Of a DNA stretch of 62,152 bases, positions 31,686-39,252 are shown one piece after another (position 1 is the first letter of the stretch; each line of letters opens with the position of its first letter). This DNA is from Streptomyces indicus. GTDB lineage: Bacteria; Actinomycetota; Actinomycetes; Streptomycetales; Streptomycetaceae. The DNA lies in contig NZ_FNFF01000025.1 of assembly GCF_900100315.1 (NCBI RefSeq), positions 1 to 62,152 on the forward strand, read 5' to 3'. The translations under genes and the position numbers were made by a program. The notes below the pieces were generated by a model, which ran no database searches, had not been told where the DNA came from, and saw only the letters and a list, made by a program, of their open reading frames with translations.

Positions 31686-32797
31686 GAGCGGGTCACCTCC
31701 CGGGACACGATGGCGCGCCCGTTGAGGAGCCGCACCACGGTGTTCCCCTGGTACACCTCCAGGTCCCACACCCCGTTGCGCTCCAGCGTCTGGGTGACGG
31801 AGGCGGGCACGGCGCAGCGGATGGCCGCGCCGATGACCGTCAGGTAGGGGGTGAGGTCGAGGAGGAGGATCCCGTTCTCCGAGGCGGGCGCGGAGCGTAT
31901 CTGGGCGCGTGCGTTCCACCCGGCCCAGGTGAACCCTTCGTCGGTGACGGTGTAGTTCTGGACGAACGTGGAGCCTTGTTCGATGTAGAGGTCCCAGTCT
32001 CCGGCGCTCAACTCGGCCACCTCCGGGATTTCCGTGCTGGCGGCGTCGGCGTCGAGGACGGCTTCTGCGGTCAGGTCGGCGCCTGCGTGCGCGGACAGCG
32101 CGAGCCCTGCGGTCAGGGTGGTGTCGGCGGTGAGGGCGGCGTTGGTGCGGGCGGATAGCCGCACGGTGGAGGTGAGGCTGGTTTCGCCGGTGAGTGCCGC
32201 GGCTGCGCTCCAGACGGCGCCGTCGTTGAGGGTGTTGACGTTGTCGTAGGCCGCGTAGTCCGTCACGCCGGCGTTGCGGTAGGCGAAGAGGTCGAGGGCG
32301 CAGGTGTCGATGTTGGCGGGCACCCAGGCCGGGGTGGCGAGGGTGCGCCGGTTCGTCCACACGGTCCCGTTCGGCGAGGTGTCCCAGTAGACGTTGGTGC
32401 CGTCCTCGCGTAGGCGCAGCCACAGGTGGTTGACCGCATCGAACGGGATCTCGACGCCGGTGGGGTCGTAGTAGTCGACCATGGAGTGCATGCGCAGCAC
32501 GTTCGTGACGGCGTCGTACTTGAAGCCGAGCGCCGTTCCATCCACGGCGGACTTGATCAGGAAATTCGCGGACACATCGGTGCCGGTGGATGTGGCGGGC
32601 CGGGTGGCGAGTTTCAGGTAGACGGTGGCGCCGGCGAACGTCCACGCGCGGCCGGTCTGGTATCCGGCGTAGGCGCCGGCGACGAGCGGGATGCGCGCCT
32701 GTCCACCGGTTTCGGTGACGCCGCCGTAGGAGTCGCCCCACTCGGGACCTATGACACCGTCGTTGAAGTTGTCGATCAAGGTGGAGAGAAGCGGCAT
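31682..32797 (-). CDS. Tail fibre protein B (lectin-like domain, repeat region, tail domain)
   Basis: 371 residues. Residues ~1-190 resemble a LamG-like jelly roll (LIDNFNDGVIGPEWGDSYGG, YWDTSPNGTVWTNRRT); ~190-250 is an Ala/Thr repeat region; the end (IEQGSTFVQNYTVTDEGFTW, DLEVYQGNTVVRLLNGRAIV) is a small beta domain. The N-terminal half is paralogous to 33503-34438, sharing WDTSP-G--WTNRR. Likely part of the host-binding fibre. Confidence 0.7.
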   Translation of the reverse strand: MPLLSTLIDNFNDGVIGPEWGDSYGGVTETGGQARIPLVAGAYAGYQTGRAWTFAGATVYLKLATRPATSTGTDVSANFLIKSAVDGTALGFKYDAVTNVLRMHSMVDYYDPTGVEIPFDAVNHLWLRLREDGTNVYWDTSPNGTVWTNRRTLATPAWVPANIDTCALDLFAYRNAGVTDYAAYDNVNTLNDGAVWSAAAALTGETSLTSTVRLSARTNAALTADTTLTAGLALSAHAGADLTAEAVLDADAASTEIPEVAELSAGDWDLYIEQGSTFVQNYTVTDEGFTWAGWNARAQIRSAPASENGILLLDLTPYLTVIGAAIRCAVPASVTQTLERNGVWDLEVYQGNTVVRLLNGRAIVSREVTRS

Positions 32798-32810
32798 GCT
32801 CGCCCTCCGC

Positions 32811-33203
32811 TCAAGACAGGGAGAAACTCAGCGAGGTCGCGGTCAGGCGCAGTTCGTCGCCCGCGGCGACGGTGCGGGACGCGGTCAGCGGCCCGTACCA
32901 GAGGCGCACCGGAGTGCCGGCCGAGTCCCATACTTCGACGCCGACGACGGTCACGGCCGGCATGTTCGTCCACACCAGATCAGCGCTGTTGGAGGTGGCG
33001 CCGGAGGCGGCTGCGGCGACGGTCAGGTTCTGCCGCGCATACGAGCCGCCAACCACCTCGGTGCCGGCGGCCGTGTCGCTGCCGTTCGCCGTCACCAAGG
33101 CGACCTTGAGGGGCGTCGTGGGGGCAGTCGCGGCCAAGCCGAGGATGAAGTCGAGGCAGCGGTTCTCGGCGGTGTTCGAAAGGTTGTCCGGGATGGGACT
33201 CAC
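32811..33203 (-). CDS. Tail fibre accessory protein A
   Basis: 130 residues from ATG 33203. TPLKVALVTANGSDTAAGTE, VGGSYARQNLTVAAA and VVGVEVWDSAGTPVRLWYGP are nearly repeated in 34450-34851, so the two are paralogues. The family is seen as small tail-fibre/knob proteins in actinophages; exact role unknown. Confidence 0.7.
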   Translation of the reverse strand: MSPIPDNLSNTAENRCLDFILGLAATAPTTPLKVALVTANGSDTAAGTEVVGGSYARQNLTVAAAASGATSNSADLVWTNMPAVTVVGVEVWDSAGTPVRLWYGPLTASRTVAAGDELRLTATSLSFSLS

Positions 33204-33215
33204 CGCCTTTCGCGG

Positions 33216-33512
33216 TCAGGAGACGAGCAGTAGGCCTTTGGCTTTGCGGACGATGTGCTCGGCGCCGGGCGGATCAACGGCGACCCACACCGTGTAGGTG
33301 CCGGCGGTGAGGGTGAGCGTGCCGCCGTCGGGGCCGATGAGGATGCGTGCCGCTCCGTCGACCCATGCCGCGTCGCGCCACTCGGCCGGTGTGGGGCTGC
33401 TGTTGTGCAGGACGATCGCGATCCGTATCGGGCTGTTGGTGAGGTCGACGCCTGCCGGGCCGGTGATGGGGATGTGCAGGTATTCGGTGGAGGCGGCGGG
33501 GATCAGAGCCAT
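33216..33512 (-). CDS. Small tail protein (beta domain)
   Basis: 98 residues from ATG 33512, overlapping the previous stop by ten bases. TEYLHIPITGPAGVDLTNSP, IRIAIVLHNSSPTPAEWRDA and GTLTLTAGTYTVWVAVDPPG resemble the C-terminal domain of tail fibre B (31682-32797), so B may be a fusion of the two parts that are separate here. Confidence 0.65.
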   Translation of the reverse strand: MALIPAASTEYLHIPITGPAGVDLTNSPIRIAIVLHNSSPTPAEWRDAAWVDGAARILIGPDGGTLTLTAGTYTVWVAVDPPGAEHIVRKAKGLLLVS

Positions 33513-34438
33513 GGCGCACCGGCCTCCCACGCGAGCGTCGGCGATCCGATGGTGATGCTGTAGTCGATCGCAGCCTCCGCGATGGCCACGCTGCCGCTGG
33601 CGGTGAGCACCGCGGCCCCGCGGACCGTGCGCGTCCCTGTCGCCGTGAGCGTCCCTGTGGCGTCCGCTGCGACCGCGCCGGAGGCTCGGCGGGTTCCTGC
33701 CGCGGCGAGGTCGCCAGAGGCGTCGAGGGCAGCGGTTGCGCGGGCCCTGAGGGTGCCGGCGGCTGCGAGCGTGCCAGTTGCGTCGAGCGCGGCGGCCCCG
33801 GGCTGCCGGCGGATCCCTGCCGCGGTGAGCGTGCCGGTTGCGGTGAAGCTCGCGGAGCCTTCGACGGTCTGCCCGGCCGCCGCGTTGATCGAGTGGACCT
33901 CGATGAAGTCCGGGGTGCCGGCGTCCCGGTGGCCTTCGATGAGGAACGACAGCGTGGTGTCCGCTGCCCACGCGGGCGCGGTCGCGGTACGCCGGTTCGT
34001 CCACGTGCTGCCGTCGGGGCTGGTGTCCCAATAGACGCTCCCGGCAGCTTCACGGAACCTCAGCCAGGCGTGGTCGGTCGGGCTATAGGTCAGGAACACG
34101 GCCCCGGCGTCCGCATAGCCCTCACGCAGGTACAGACCGATCGCGGACTGTGCGGGGTCGATGATGAACCCGCCATCCGTCCCGCCGGTGCTCGTGAGCA
34201 CGAGTACCGATGCGACCGCGGTGGTGGCCCCGTTCGGGATAGGCGCCTGGAGGTGCATGACGAGACTGGACCCGGTGAGCGTGTAGGTGCTCGCGGACTT
34301 GAGCCCGGCGTACCCGGTGGTGCAGGGCACGCGCGCCCGCCCGCCGACTTCGTCGGGGTCGCCGTAGCTGCCGGACCACAGGGTGGTGTTGAGGACGCCG
34401 TCCTCGAAGTCGTCGACGAGGGTGTCGAAGGAGGCCAC
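33503..34438 (-). CDS. Tail fibre protein B' (lectin-like domain plus repeats)
   Basis: 311 residues from GTG 34438. LVDDFEDGVLNTTLWSGSYG and YWDTSPDGSTWTNRRTATAP match 31682-32797. Residues ~200-290 hold about five imperfect ~18-residue repeats of the ALDATGTLAAAGTLRARA type, likely a stalk. A paralogue of B without its C-terminal domain, which is the next gene. Confidence 0.7.
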   Translation of the reverse strand: MASFDTLVDDFEDGVLNTTLWSGSYGDPDEVGGRARVPCTTGYAGLKSASTYTLTGSSLVMHLQAPIPNGATTAVASVLVLTSTGGTDGGFIIDPAQSAIGLYLREGYADAGAVFLTYSPTDHAWLRFREAAGSVYWDTSPDGSTWTNRRTATAPAWAADTTLSFLIEGHRDAGTPDFIEVHSINAAAGQTVEGSASFTATGTLTAAGIRRQPGAAALDATGTLAAAGTLRARATAALDASGDLAAAGTRRASGAVAADATGTLTATGTRTVRGAAVLTASGSVAIAEAAIDYSITIGSPTLAWEAGAPWL

Positions 34439-34449
34439 GATGCCTCACC

Positions 34450-34851
34450 TCAACCGATCGCCAAGTCCACGTCTCCGGCCGCCAGCTTGAACTCGTCGTT
34501 CGCGGCGACCGTTTTGGACGCGGCGAGAGGACCATGCCACAGCCGGACCGGCGTACCGGCCGAGTCCCACACCTCGATGCCGACGATCGTCGTCGCGGGC
34601 ATGCCGGTGAACAGGATGTCGGCGTCGTTGGAGACGCCGCTGCCGCCGGTGGAGCTGGTGAGGGTGATGTTCTGGCGCGCATAGCTGCCGCCAGTCACCT
34701 CGGTGCCGGCCGCTGCGTCGGTGCCGTTCACCGTCACCAGCGCCACCTTCAGCGGCGTCGTCGGCCGGGTGGGGGTGCCGACGCCGTGTAGCCAGTTCAG
34801 CAGCAGCGACTCGGCCGTGTTCGTCAAGTTGTCGGCCACGGCGAACTCCAT
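34450..34851 (-). CDS. Tail fibre accessory protein A'
   Basis: 133 residues from ATG 34851. TPLKVALVTVNGTDAAAGTE, TGGSYARQNITLTSS and TIVGIEVWDSAGTPVRLWHG make it a close paralogue of 32811-33203. It begins the duplicated A'-B'-C-A-B fibre block. Confidence 0.7.
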   Translation of the reverse strand: MEFAVADNLTNTAESLLLNWLHGVGTPTRPTTPLKVALVTVNGTDAAAGTEVTGGSYARQNITLTSSTGGSGVSNDADILFTGMPATTIVGIEVWDSAGTPVRLWHGPLAASKTVAANDEFKLAAGDVDLAIG

Positions 34852-34926
34852 CCAGGTGGGCGCCGCGTGGCGCGAGTTGAGCCCCGCCGCCCGTGACGGG
34901 GGGATTGGCAGCAGGCGGCGGGACGA

Positions 34927-35184
34927 TCAGGCGGCCCTGGGCGCACGCTGAGGTGTGGGCCGGTAAGCGGCAGCTAGCCGCTCGACTTCGGGGAGGGCGT
35001 ACATGGTCTTGTACTCGTGGCCCTGGCCGGAGAGGCGGCCGTTGCCCTGGTAGCGGCGGATCCGGCCGCGGGATGCCCACTTGCGGATCACGGTCTCGGG
35101 GACACCGGTTGCTTGGGCGGCTTCGTGCGCGAACACCAGGTCGTTGGGGTACAGCTCGGCCGGATGCATCACGCCCCCAGACAT
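34927..35184 (-). CDS. AlpA/MerR-like HTH protein heading the late operon
   Basis: 85 residues from ATG 35184 (ATG 35169 possible). LVFAHEAAQATGVPETVIRK, WASRGRIRRYQGNGR and HEYKTMYALPEVERLAAAY form a winged-HTH typical of AlpA/excisionase-like proteins. It is the first gene after the proposed late promoter, with a terminator-like hairpin between the transcription start and its start codon. It may be a late activator or an excisionase. Confidence 0.7.
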   Translation of the reverse strand: MSGGVMHPAELYPNDLVFAHEAAQATGVPETVIRKWASRGRIRRYQGNGRLSGQGHEYKTMYALPEVERLAAAYRPTPQRAPRAA

Positions 35185-35190
35185 GCAGAA

Positions 35191-35214
35191 AGCCCCCGGC
35201 GGAAGCTGGGGGCT
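35191..35214 (-). terminator. Leader terminator/attenuator before the late operon
   Basis: AGCCCCC (35191-35197) pairs with GGGGGCT (35208-35214); on the leftward transcript TTTCTGC follows and the start codon comes at once. If the late promoter at 35256-35284 is real, this hairpin must be passed to express any late gene, suggesting antitermination. Confidence 0.6.
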
Positions 35215-35255
35215 CAAGTTACTGCGGACATACGGGTATCCGCTGAGGCGAGTGT

Positions 35256-35284
35256 GACATAGCGGTGATCGGCACGGCAAGCAA
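35256..35284 (-). promoter_or_regulatory. Candidate late promoter (leftward)
   Basis: -35 TTGCTT (35284-35279), 17-base spacer, -10 TATGTC (35261-35256). It lies between the transfer-module terminator and the first late gene, where a late promoter is needed. An imperfect palindrome GCGGATACCCGTATGTCCGC lies just downstream (about 35224-35243). Confidence 0.45.
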
Positions 35285-35381
35285 CGCCCACGACGAGTGG
35301 CCCTGGCGCAAGTACGCCTGGCGTGATGACGACACGCTGTTCGATATCCGTTTGGTTCGGCACGGGTCTAGCGTGGTCTCA

Positions 35382-35417
35382 GCGCAGGCGGGTGCAGCTG
35401 CGAAGGCCCGCCTGCGC
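35382..35417 (-). terminator. Strong hairpin ending the transfer module
   Basis: GCGCAGGCGGG (35382-35392) pairs perfectly with CCCGCCTGCGC (35407-35417). It starts three bases after the stop of 35420-35605 on the leftward transcript. No U-tract, but the 11-bp stem position fits a terminator. Confidence 0.6.
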
Positions 35418-35419
35418 GT

Positions 35420-35605
35420 CTACTCCTGCGGGTTCATGTGGCAGTAGTGCCAGTCCGCATCCGCATGCGGCTCCGCGCCGAACATCCTGAGCACATATGA
35501 CGCGCCGCCGAGCTCGAGCTGCCCTGCGGGCCGGCCGTGCTCGCCGACCGGCACGGTGATCTCCTGGCCGTCACAAGGTCCGCCCTCAATCCCCAGACTG
35601 ATCAT
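35420..35605 (-). CDS. Small hypothetical protein
   Basis: 61 residues from ATG 35605. SLGIEGGPCDGQEITVPVGE, SYVLRMFGAEPHADADWHYC. The GGPCDGQ opening is frequent in small phage and plasmid proteins of actinobacteria. It is the last gene of the leftward transfer module. Start somewhat uncertain. Confidence 0.6.
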   Translation of the reverse strand: MISLGIEGGPCDGQEITVPVGEHGRPAGQLELGGASYVLRMFGAEPHADADWHYCHMNPQE

Positions 35606-35651
35606 GTGGGAATCAACGGCGGGCCAGACATGCGGGTTACGAGTGCGTTGG

Positions 35652-35897
35652 TCAGAAGTCGCCGCAGCGACGGCAGCGACCTTCGCCAGGCTCTCCGGGC
35701 GGGACCCCGTACAGGTGCTCGCCACAGAAGTAACCGCCGCACCCGTACTCGTCGCCTCCCGGTTCACCTCCGCACAGGTAGCCGAGGCCGCGGTCGATGC
35801 GTGCCTCGCATGCGGGCTCTTCGCAGTCCGCTTCGACGCCGTAACCTGCCTGGATCTTCTCGCCATTGCGGCTGATCTCGTAGAGCGCATAGCCCAT
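35652..35897 (-). CDS. Cysteine-rich small protein
   Basis: 81 residues from ATG 35897, GGGAGG upstream. Ten cysteines, including CEEPACEARIDRG, YLCGGEPGGDEYGCGGYFCG and CRRCGDF, make a zinc-binding fold likely. Similar genes occur in Streptomyces phages and plasmids; function unknown. Confidence 0.65.
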   Translation of the reverse strand: MGYALYEISRNGEKIQAGYGVEADCEEPACEARIDRGLGYLCGGEPGGDEYGCGGYFCGEHLYGVPPGEPGEGRCRRCGDF

Positions 35898-35915
35898 GGT
35901 CGGCCTCCCTAGTGT

Positions 35916-36401
35916 TCAGCTTCGGGTGGAGCTCTTGCCCCACCAGCGGTTGTTGTTGGTCGTGTGGCTGTGTTCCTGGTGGACCAGGCCCTCGTAGTGG
36001 TGGTGGTGGTGCTCGTCGGGCATGGACTGGCCTGCGCGGCGCAGGACGCGGCCGAGGGCGAGGAGCAGTGTGGTGGGGGCGCCGAACACGATGCCGACCA
36101 CTACCGAGTTGGCCTCCCCGGAGGTCCACATCACGAGGGATACGGCTCCTCCGACGAGGACCGACGCGACACCGCCCGACAGCATGAGCGTGCTGGCGTC
36201 GGTGGCGCGCTGACTCATGGGCGGCCGGCCTGGCTGCGCAACAGGTGGCGTGTCTCCCACGGTCGGCAGCGGGGTCTCGTCGCGGAATGAGGTCTGGTGG
36301 ATGGCGTCCCGGACGGCCGCTTCGATCACGGAGTCGGTGAGCGGGTTGTCGGTGTGCTGCCCGGCCGTGTGGTCGGGCAGCCGGCCGGGCGGCTGGATCA
36401 T
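35916..36401 (-). CDS. Membrane protein of the plasmid-transfer type
   Basis: 161 residues from ATG 36401. A conserved N-terminal LTDSVIEAAVRDAIHQTSF region precedes two membrane helices (~70-120: LSGGVASVLVGGAVSLVMW, VVVGIVFGAPTTLLLALGR) and a His-rich tail (DEHHHHHYEGLVHQEHSH). Small two-helix proteins next to traB in Streptomyces plasmids are often spread (Spd) proteins acting at septa; this is inferred from context. Confidence 0.6.
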   Translation of the reverse strand: MIQPPGRLPDHTAGQHTDNPLTDSVIEAAVRDAIHQTSFRDETPLPTVGDTPPVAQPGRPPMSQRATDASTLMLSGGVASVLVGGAVSLVMWTSGEANSVVVGIVFGAPTTLLLALGRVLRRAGQSMPDEHHHHHYEGLVHQEHSHTTNNNRWWGKSSTRS

Positions 36402-36415
36402 GGTGTCCTCTCAGG

Positions 36416-36637
36416 TCAGCGTGAGCGGCGCGAGTGGGTGGCGTTGGCGTTCGGGGTTCGCCGCTTGCCCGAGCGCGTGCGGTGGCAGCTGGCAGCGTGC
36501 GCGTTGGCGGTACGGTCCGAGTCCTTCTGCTGGATCTTCCGGCCGTGTCCGCAGCCCGTGCAGTACAGGTAGTCCTTGAGCACGCCGGGGTGCAGGGTCA
36601 CGGTCTCTCCGACCGGGGTGGTGTACGTCTTCGGCAT
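36416..36637 (-). CDS. Small zinc-finger-like protein
   Basis: 73 residues from ATG 36637. VGETVTLHPGVLKDYLYCTG with YCTGCGHGRKIQ and later HAASCHRTRS gives C..C...H...C.H, a likely zinc site; the tail is strongly basic. It lies between the translocase and membrane genes of the transfer module. Function unknown. Confidence 0.55.
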   Translation of the reverse strand: MPKTYTTPVGETVTLHPGVLKDYLYCTGCGHGRKIQQKDSDRTANAHAASCHRTRSGKRRTPNANATHSRRSR

Positions 36638-36643
36638 GGCGGC

Positions 36644-36913
36644 TCACCACCAGCTGGTCTTGCGGGTGGCGCGCTCGACGGCCTTGTCGCGCTTCTTCGC
36701 GTACTCGGCGGCCCGCTTCGCCTGCTCGACCTCAGCACGGATCGCGCGCTTCTCGTCTTCGCGAACTGCGGCACGGTCGAGGAGCCGGTCGATCTTCCGC
36801 TCGAAGCGGGCGCCGGACTTGCCGCGCGACTCCCGGAACTCCTTGCGGGCCGCGAGCCACACGATCCGTGCAGCCTCGGCCGGGGTGACGTCGTCCTCGT
36901 CGTTGATGGGCAT
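36644..36913 (-). CDS. Small charged helical protein
   Basis: 89 residues from ATG 36913, GGAGAAG upstream. Alternating charge helices: PAEAARIVWLAARKEFRES, ERKIDRLLDRAAVREDEKRA, EVEQAKRAAEYAKKRDKAVE. Probably a DNA-associated or structural helper in the transfer module; no family recognised. Confidence 0.55.
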   Translation of the reverse strand: MPINDEDDVTPAEAARIVWLAARKEFRESRGKSGARFERKIDRLLDRAAVREDEKRAIRAEVEQAKRAAEYAKKRDKAVERATRKTSWW

Positions 36914-36960
36914 GTGCTTCTCCTTCTGGTGGGTGTGCAGGGCGATATGGCGGTGCGTCA

Positions 36961-37071
36961 TGAAGGGTCGAAACTCGAAATCACTGCAGGTCACGTTGGG
37001 TTCTGGGGCGATATCGGGGTCGAAACCGGTTTCGGGTCGGGGCGAAACCAGTGGGTCCGGCCGAAACCGGG
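36961..37071. repeat. CGAAAC repeats beside the translocase gene, candidate clt
   Basis: Five CGAAA copies (36969, 36976, 37021, 37043, 37062) and one inverted (GGTTTCG, ~37028-37034) lie within ~110 bases of the 158-base gap after the TraB-like gene; GTCGAAAC occurs twice and CGAAACC three times. Streptomyces TraB proteins recognise clustered 8-base repeats (TRS) at the clt locus next to traB. This cluster is in that place; its sequence is different from the pSVH1 type, as expected for specificity. Confidence 0.45.
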
Positions 37072-39252
37072 TCAGAGGTCGTCTTCAGCGTTGTCGCGGG
37101 GGTCGGGAAGGTCCGCGTATCGCACCCCCTTGGCGCCTCCGCAGCAGTCCCGGATGGTGATCTGCCGGGTCGGGATCTTGTGCTGCTTCAGCGCAGCGGA
37201 CAGCGCGGTAGAGGCTGCGGTCCGCGCGTCACGGACCTCGTCGGGCGACATCTCGGCAGCCGGTTTCTCGGTCTCCAGCCACGCCCCGTACAGCTCGGGG
37301 AGGTAGGCGGCGAGGGCGTCGACGAGGCGGTGTGAGTGCACGGTCTCGGCGCCGTCCGGCCATACCGTGTGCAGGTGGTCGACGATCGTGGAGTGGTCGA
37401 CGGGCTTGACCTCTTCACCTGCGGCTTCGCCGGTGAGGGTGCCTGCTGCGGTGCGCATGGCGAGGGCTCGTTTGCCGATCTCGCGGGCGTCGGCCTGCGG
37501 GATGAAGTAGCTGCGTGCGATGCGGGCGTTGGTTGCGGACCGGGTCAGCCAGCCTGTGCCGGAGTCCTTGGGGTCGTCGCCCTCGGCTGGTTCGAAGATG
37601 TTCGCGCGGATGCCGCGCTTGTACATGCCGGTGCCGAGGATCAGGTCGTTGGCGATGTGGCCGGTGATGGCCAGGCAGAACCGGACGATGGCGTTGTCGG
37701 ACACCATCTTCGGGATCGCGTCCGCGTCGGGCTTCTGCGTGGTGAGGACGAGGATGATGCCGTAGGCGCGCGCCTTACGGATCAGCCGGCCTGCCACTGC
37801 GGCTGCTTCCTTGCCGTAGACGGGGTGCTCGAACAGGGTGTGAACCTCGTCGAAGATCGCGAGGATCGGGTGAAGCCGCAGGTTGGGGTACTTGTTGGCG
37901 AGCTTCCGGCTCACCTTGCGACCGTTGGGAACATCCTCGATGGGCAGTTCAGAGACGACCTTCTTGCGGCGCTTCATCTCCTTCTCCAGGGCGTACATGC
38001 CTTCGAGGGCGGCCTCACAGTGCTCGTCGTCGTCCCCCTGGACGTAGCGGTGACAGACGGGCTGGACGGACTCGGCGTCCCCGGACCCCTTGAGTTCGAA
38101 CATCCACATCTCGCAGGTCGGATCGAGTGCTCCCGCGAGGGCGATCACGACGACGGCGGACGTCTTTCCGGAGCCCATCACGCCTCCGATCAGCATGTTT
38201 GTGCCGATCAGGGCGAGCGGCACGAGTTCGCCTCGGGGTGTGACGCCGAACGGGAACTCGCCGTACATGTCGGCCTGGCCACGGTTGGTGAGCGGCCAGA
38301 CCCGCTTGATGGTGCGCGGGTCCTTCTTCGCCACCCACAAGTTGGCGCGCGAAGGGTGCTCTGTGCCGACCGACGGCCACACGCACTGCAGCGGCCGGCG
38401 CATAGCCCCGGCAAGTTCCTTGCGTTTGTCCAGGAGTTTCTCGGCGAGGACGTTGCGCGGTAGGTCCATCTCGGCGAGCCAGCCGGGCCCGTCGACCTGG
38501 ATGGGCGCAACGAACTTGATGTCGCCCTTGATGCCCATGGCCTCGAGCGCTTCGATGAGCTCGCCCGACTCCAGGGGGCGCTGCAGGTGCACGGACAGGT
38601 AGCGGGTGACAACGGGCTTGTCGCCCTTGTTGCCGTTCAATCCGATCAGAGCTGCACCTGCGACGGCCGCGGCAAGGGTCCATCCAGGGGCGAGGAACCC
38701 TGCGACCAGCGCGGATATGCCGGTCACGGTCGCCACGGCCAAGGATGCGATCCGGCGAGGCCGAACGCGGCGGGAGTGCTCGCGGGACAGGGTCAGCCAT
38801 GCCTCGATGTCTGCCGTGGCTGCCGCCTTGGCCTCAACCGGGCGGGCCTCACTGTCGACGACCCACTTCACCCAGCGGACGAAGTACCGTCCGGCACCGC
38901 GCGGGAAGCGCACGAGCAGCCGCATCAGGTAGACAGGCGCACGCACCGCGTGGAAGGCGCTGACGTGCGCGTAGTAGGACGCGGTCCAGCGGGCGGCGTC
39001 GGCGAACTCGCCGGCCTTGCGCAGCCACGACGGAAGCACCGGGGGCGCGTCCTCGAGGTAGGCGCGTCGTTCATCGAGCCACGTGCCGGTATCGGCCGCG
39101 ACTTCCTCGGTGTCGACGGGCTCCGGCTCGGCGTCGGGCTTGAGCGCGAACGTCTCCGTCTGGCTGTCACCGTCGACGCTGACCTTCACGAACTTCAAGG
39201 GCTGCCGCACCCCGTTGATCAGGGTTCCGCTGGCGCCATCTTCGATGCTCAT
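37072..39252 (-). CDS. TraB/FtsK-type DNA translocase
   Basis: 726 residues. N-terminal cytosolic part, two membrane helices (~160-200: ASLAVATVTGISALVAGFLA, LAAAVAGAALIGL), then an FtsK/SpoIIIE motor: Walker A LIGGVMGSGKTSAVVV (~365), Walker B LHPILAIFDEVHTLF (~470), RLIRKARAYGIILVLTTQKP, and a C-terminal winged-helix-like region (~650-715) as in TraB where TRS repeats are bound. Streptomyces TraB moves double-stranded plasmid DNA between hyphae as a hexameric pump. In a phage genome it may serve conjugative-type spread or DNA partition. Confidence 0.85.
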   Translation of the reverse strand: MSIEDGASGTLINGVRQPLKFVKVSVDGDSQTETFALKPDAEPEPVDTEEVAADTGTWLDERRAYLEDAPPVLPSWLRKAGEFADAARWTASYYAHVSAFHAVRAPVYLMRLLVRFPRGAGRYFVRWVKWVVDSEARPVEAKAAATADIEAWLTLSREHSRRVRPRRIASLAVATVTGISALVAGFLAPGWTLAAAVAGAALIGLNGNKGDKPVVTRYLSVHLQRPLESGELIEALEAMGIKGDIKFVAPIQVDGPGWLAEMDLPRNVLAEKLLDKRKELAGAMRRPLQCVWPSVGTEHPSRANLWVAKKDPRTIKRVWPLTNRGQADMYGEFPFGVTPRGELVPLALIGTNMLIGGVMGSGKTSAVVVIALAGALDPTCEMWMFELKGSGDAESVQPVCHRYVQGDDDEHCEAALEGMYALEKEMKRRKKVVSELPIEDVPNGRKVSRKLANKYPNLRLHPILAIFDEVHTLFEHPVYGKEAAAVAGRLIRKARAYGIILVLTTQKPDADAIPKMVSDNAIVRFCLAITGHIANDLILGTGMYKRGIRANIFEPAEGDDPKDSGTGWLTRSATNARIARSYFIPQADAREIGKRALAMRTAAGTLTGEAAGEEVKPVDHSTIVDHLHTVWPDGAETVHSHRLVDALAAYLPELYGAWLETEKPAAEMSPDEVRDARTAASTALSAALKQHKIPTRQITIRDCCGGAKGVRYADLPDPRDNAEDDL

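Noticed and set aside
29868..32741. Very long open frame suggesting a 957-residue spike protein
   Set aside because: The part beyond 31685 is low-information Arg/His-rich sequence in the shadow of the fibre gene 31682-32797; GTG 31685 with a coupled GTGA overlap is the real start.
35265..35447. Rightward 60-residue reading frame with GTG start
   Set aside because: Its 3' part overlaps the strong hairpin 35382-35417 that ends the leftward transfer operon, and its 5' part overlaps the proposed late promoter; no family features. More likely incidental.
37072..39252. Packaging ATPase reading of the FtsK-like gene
   Set aside because: A complete TerL with nuclease motif exists at 25501-27243, and the FtsK-like protein has membrane helices and neighbours typical of plasmid transfer.
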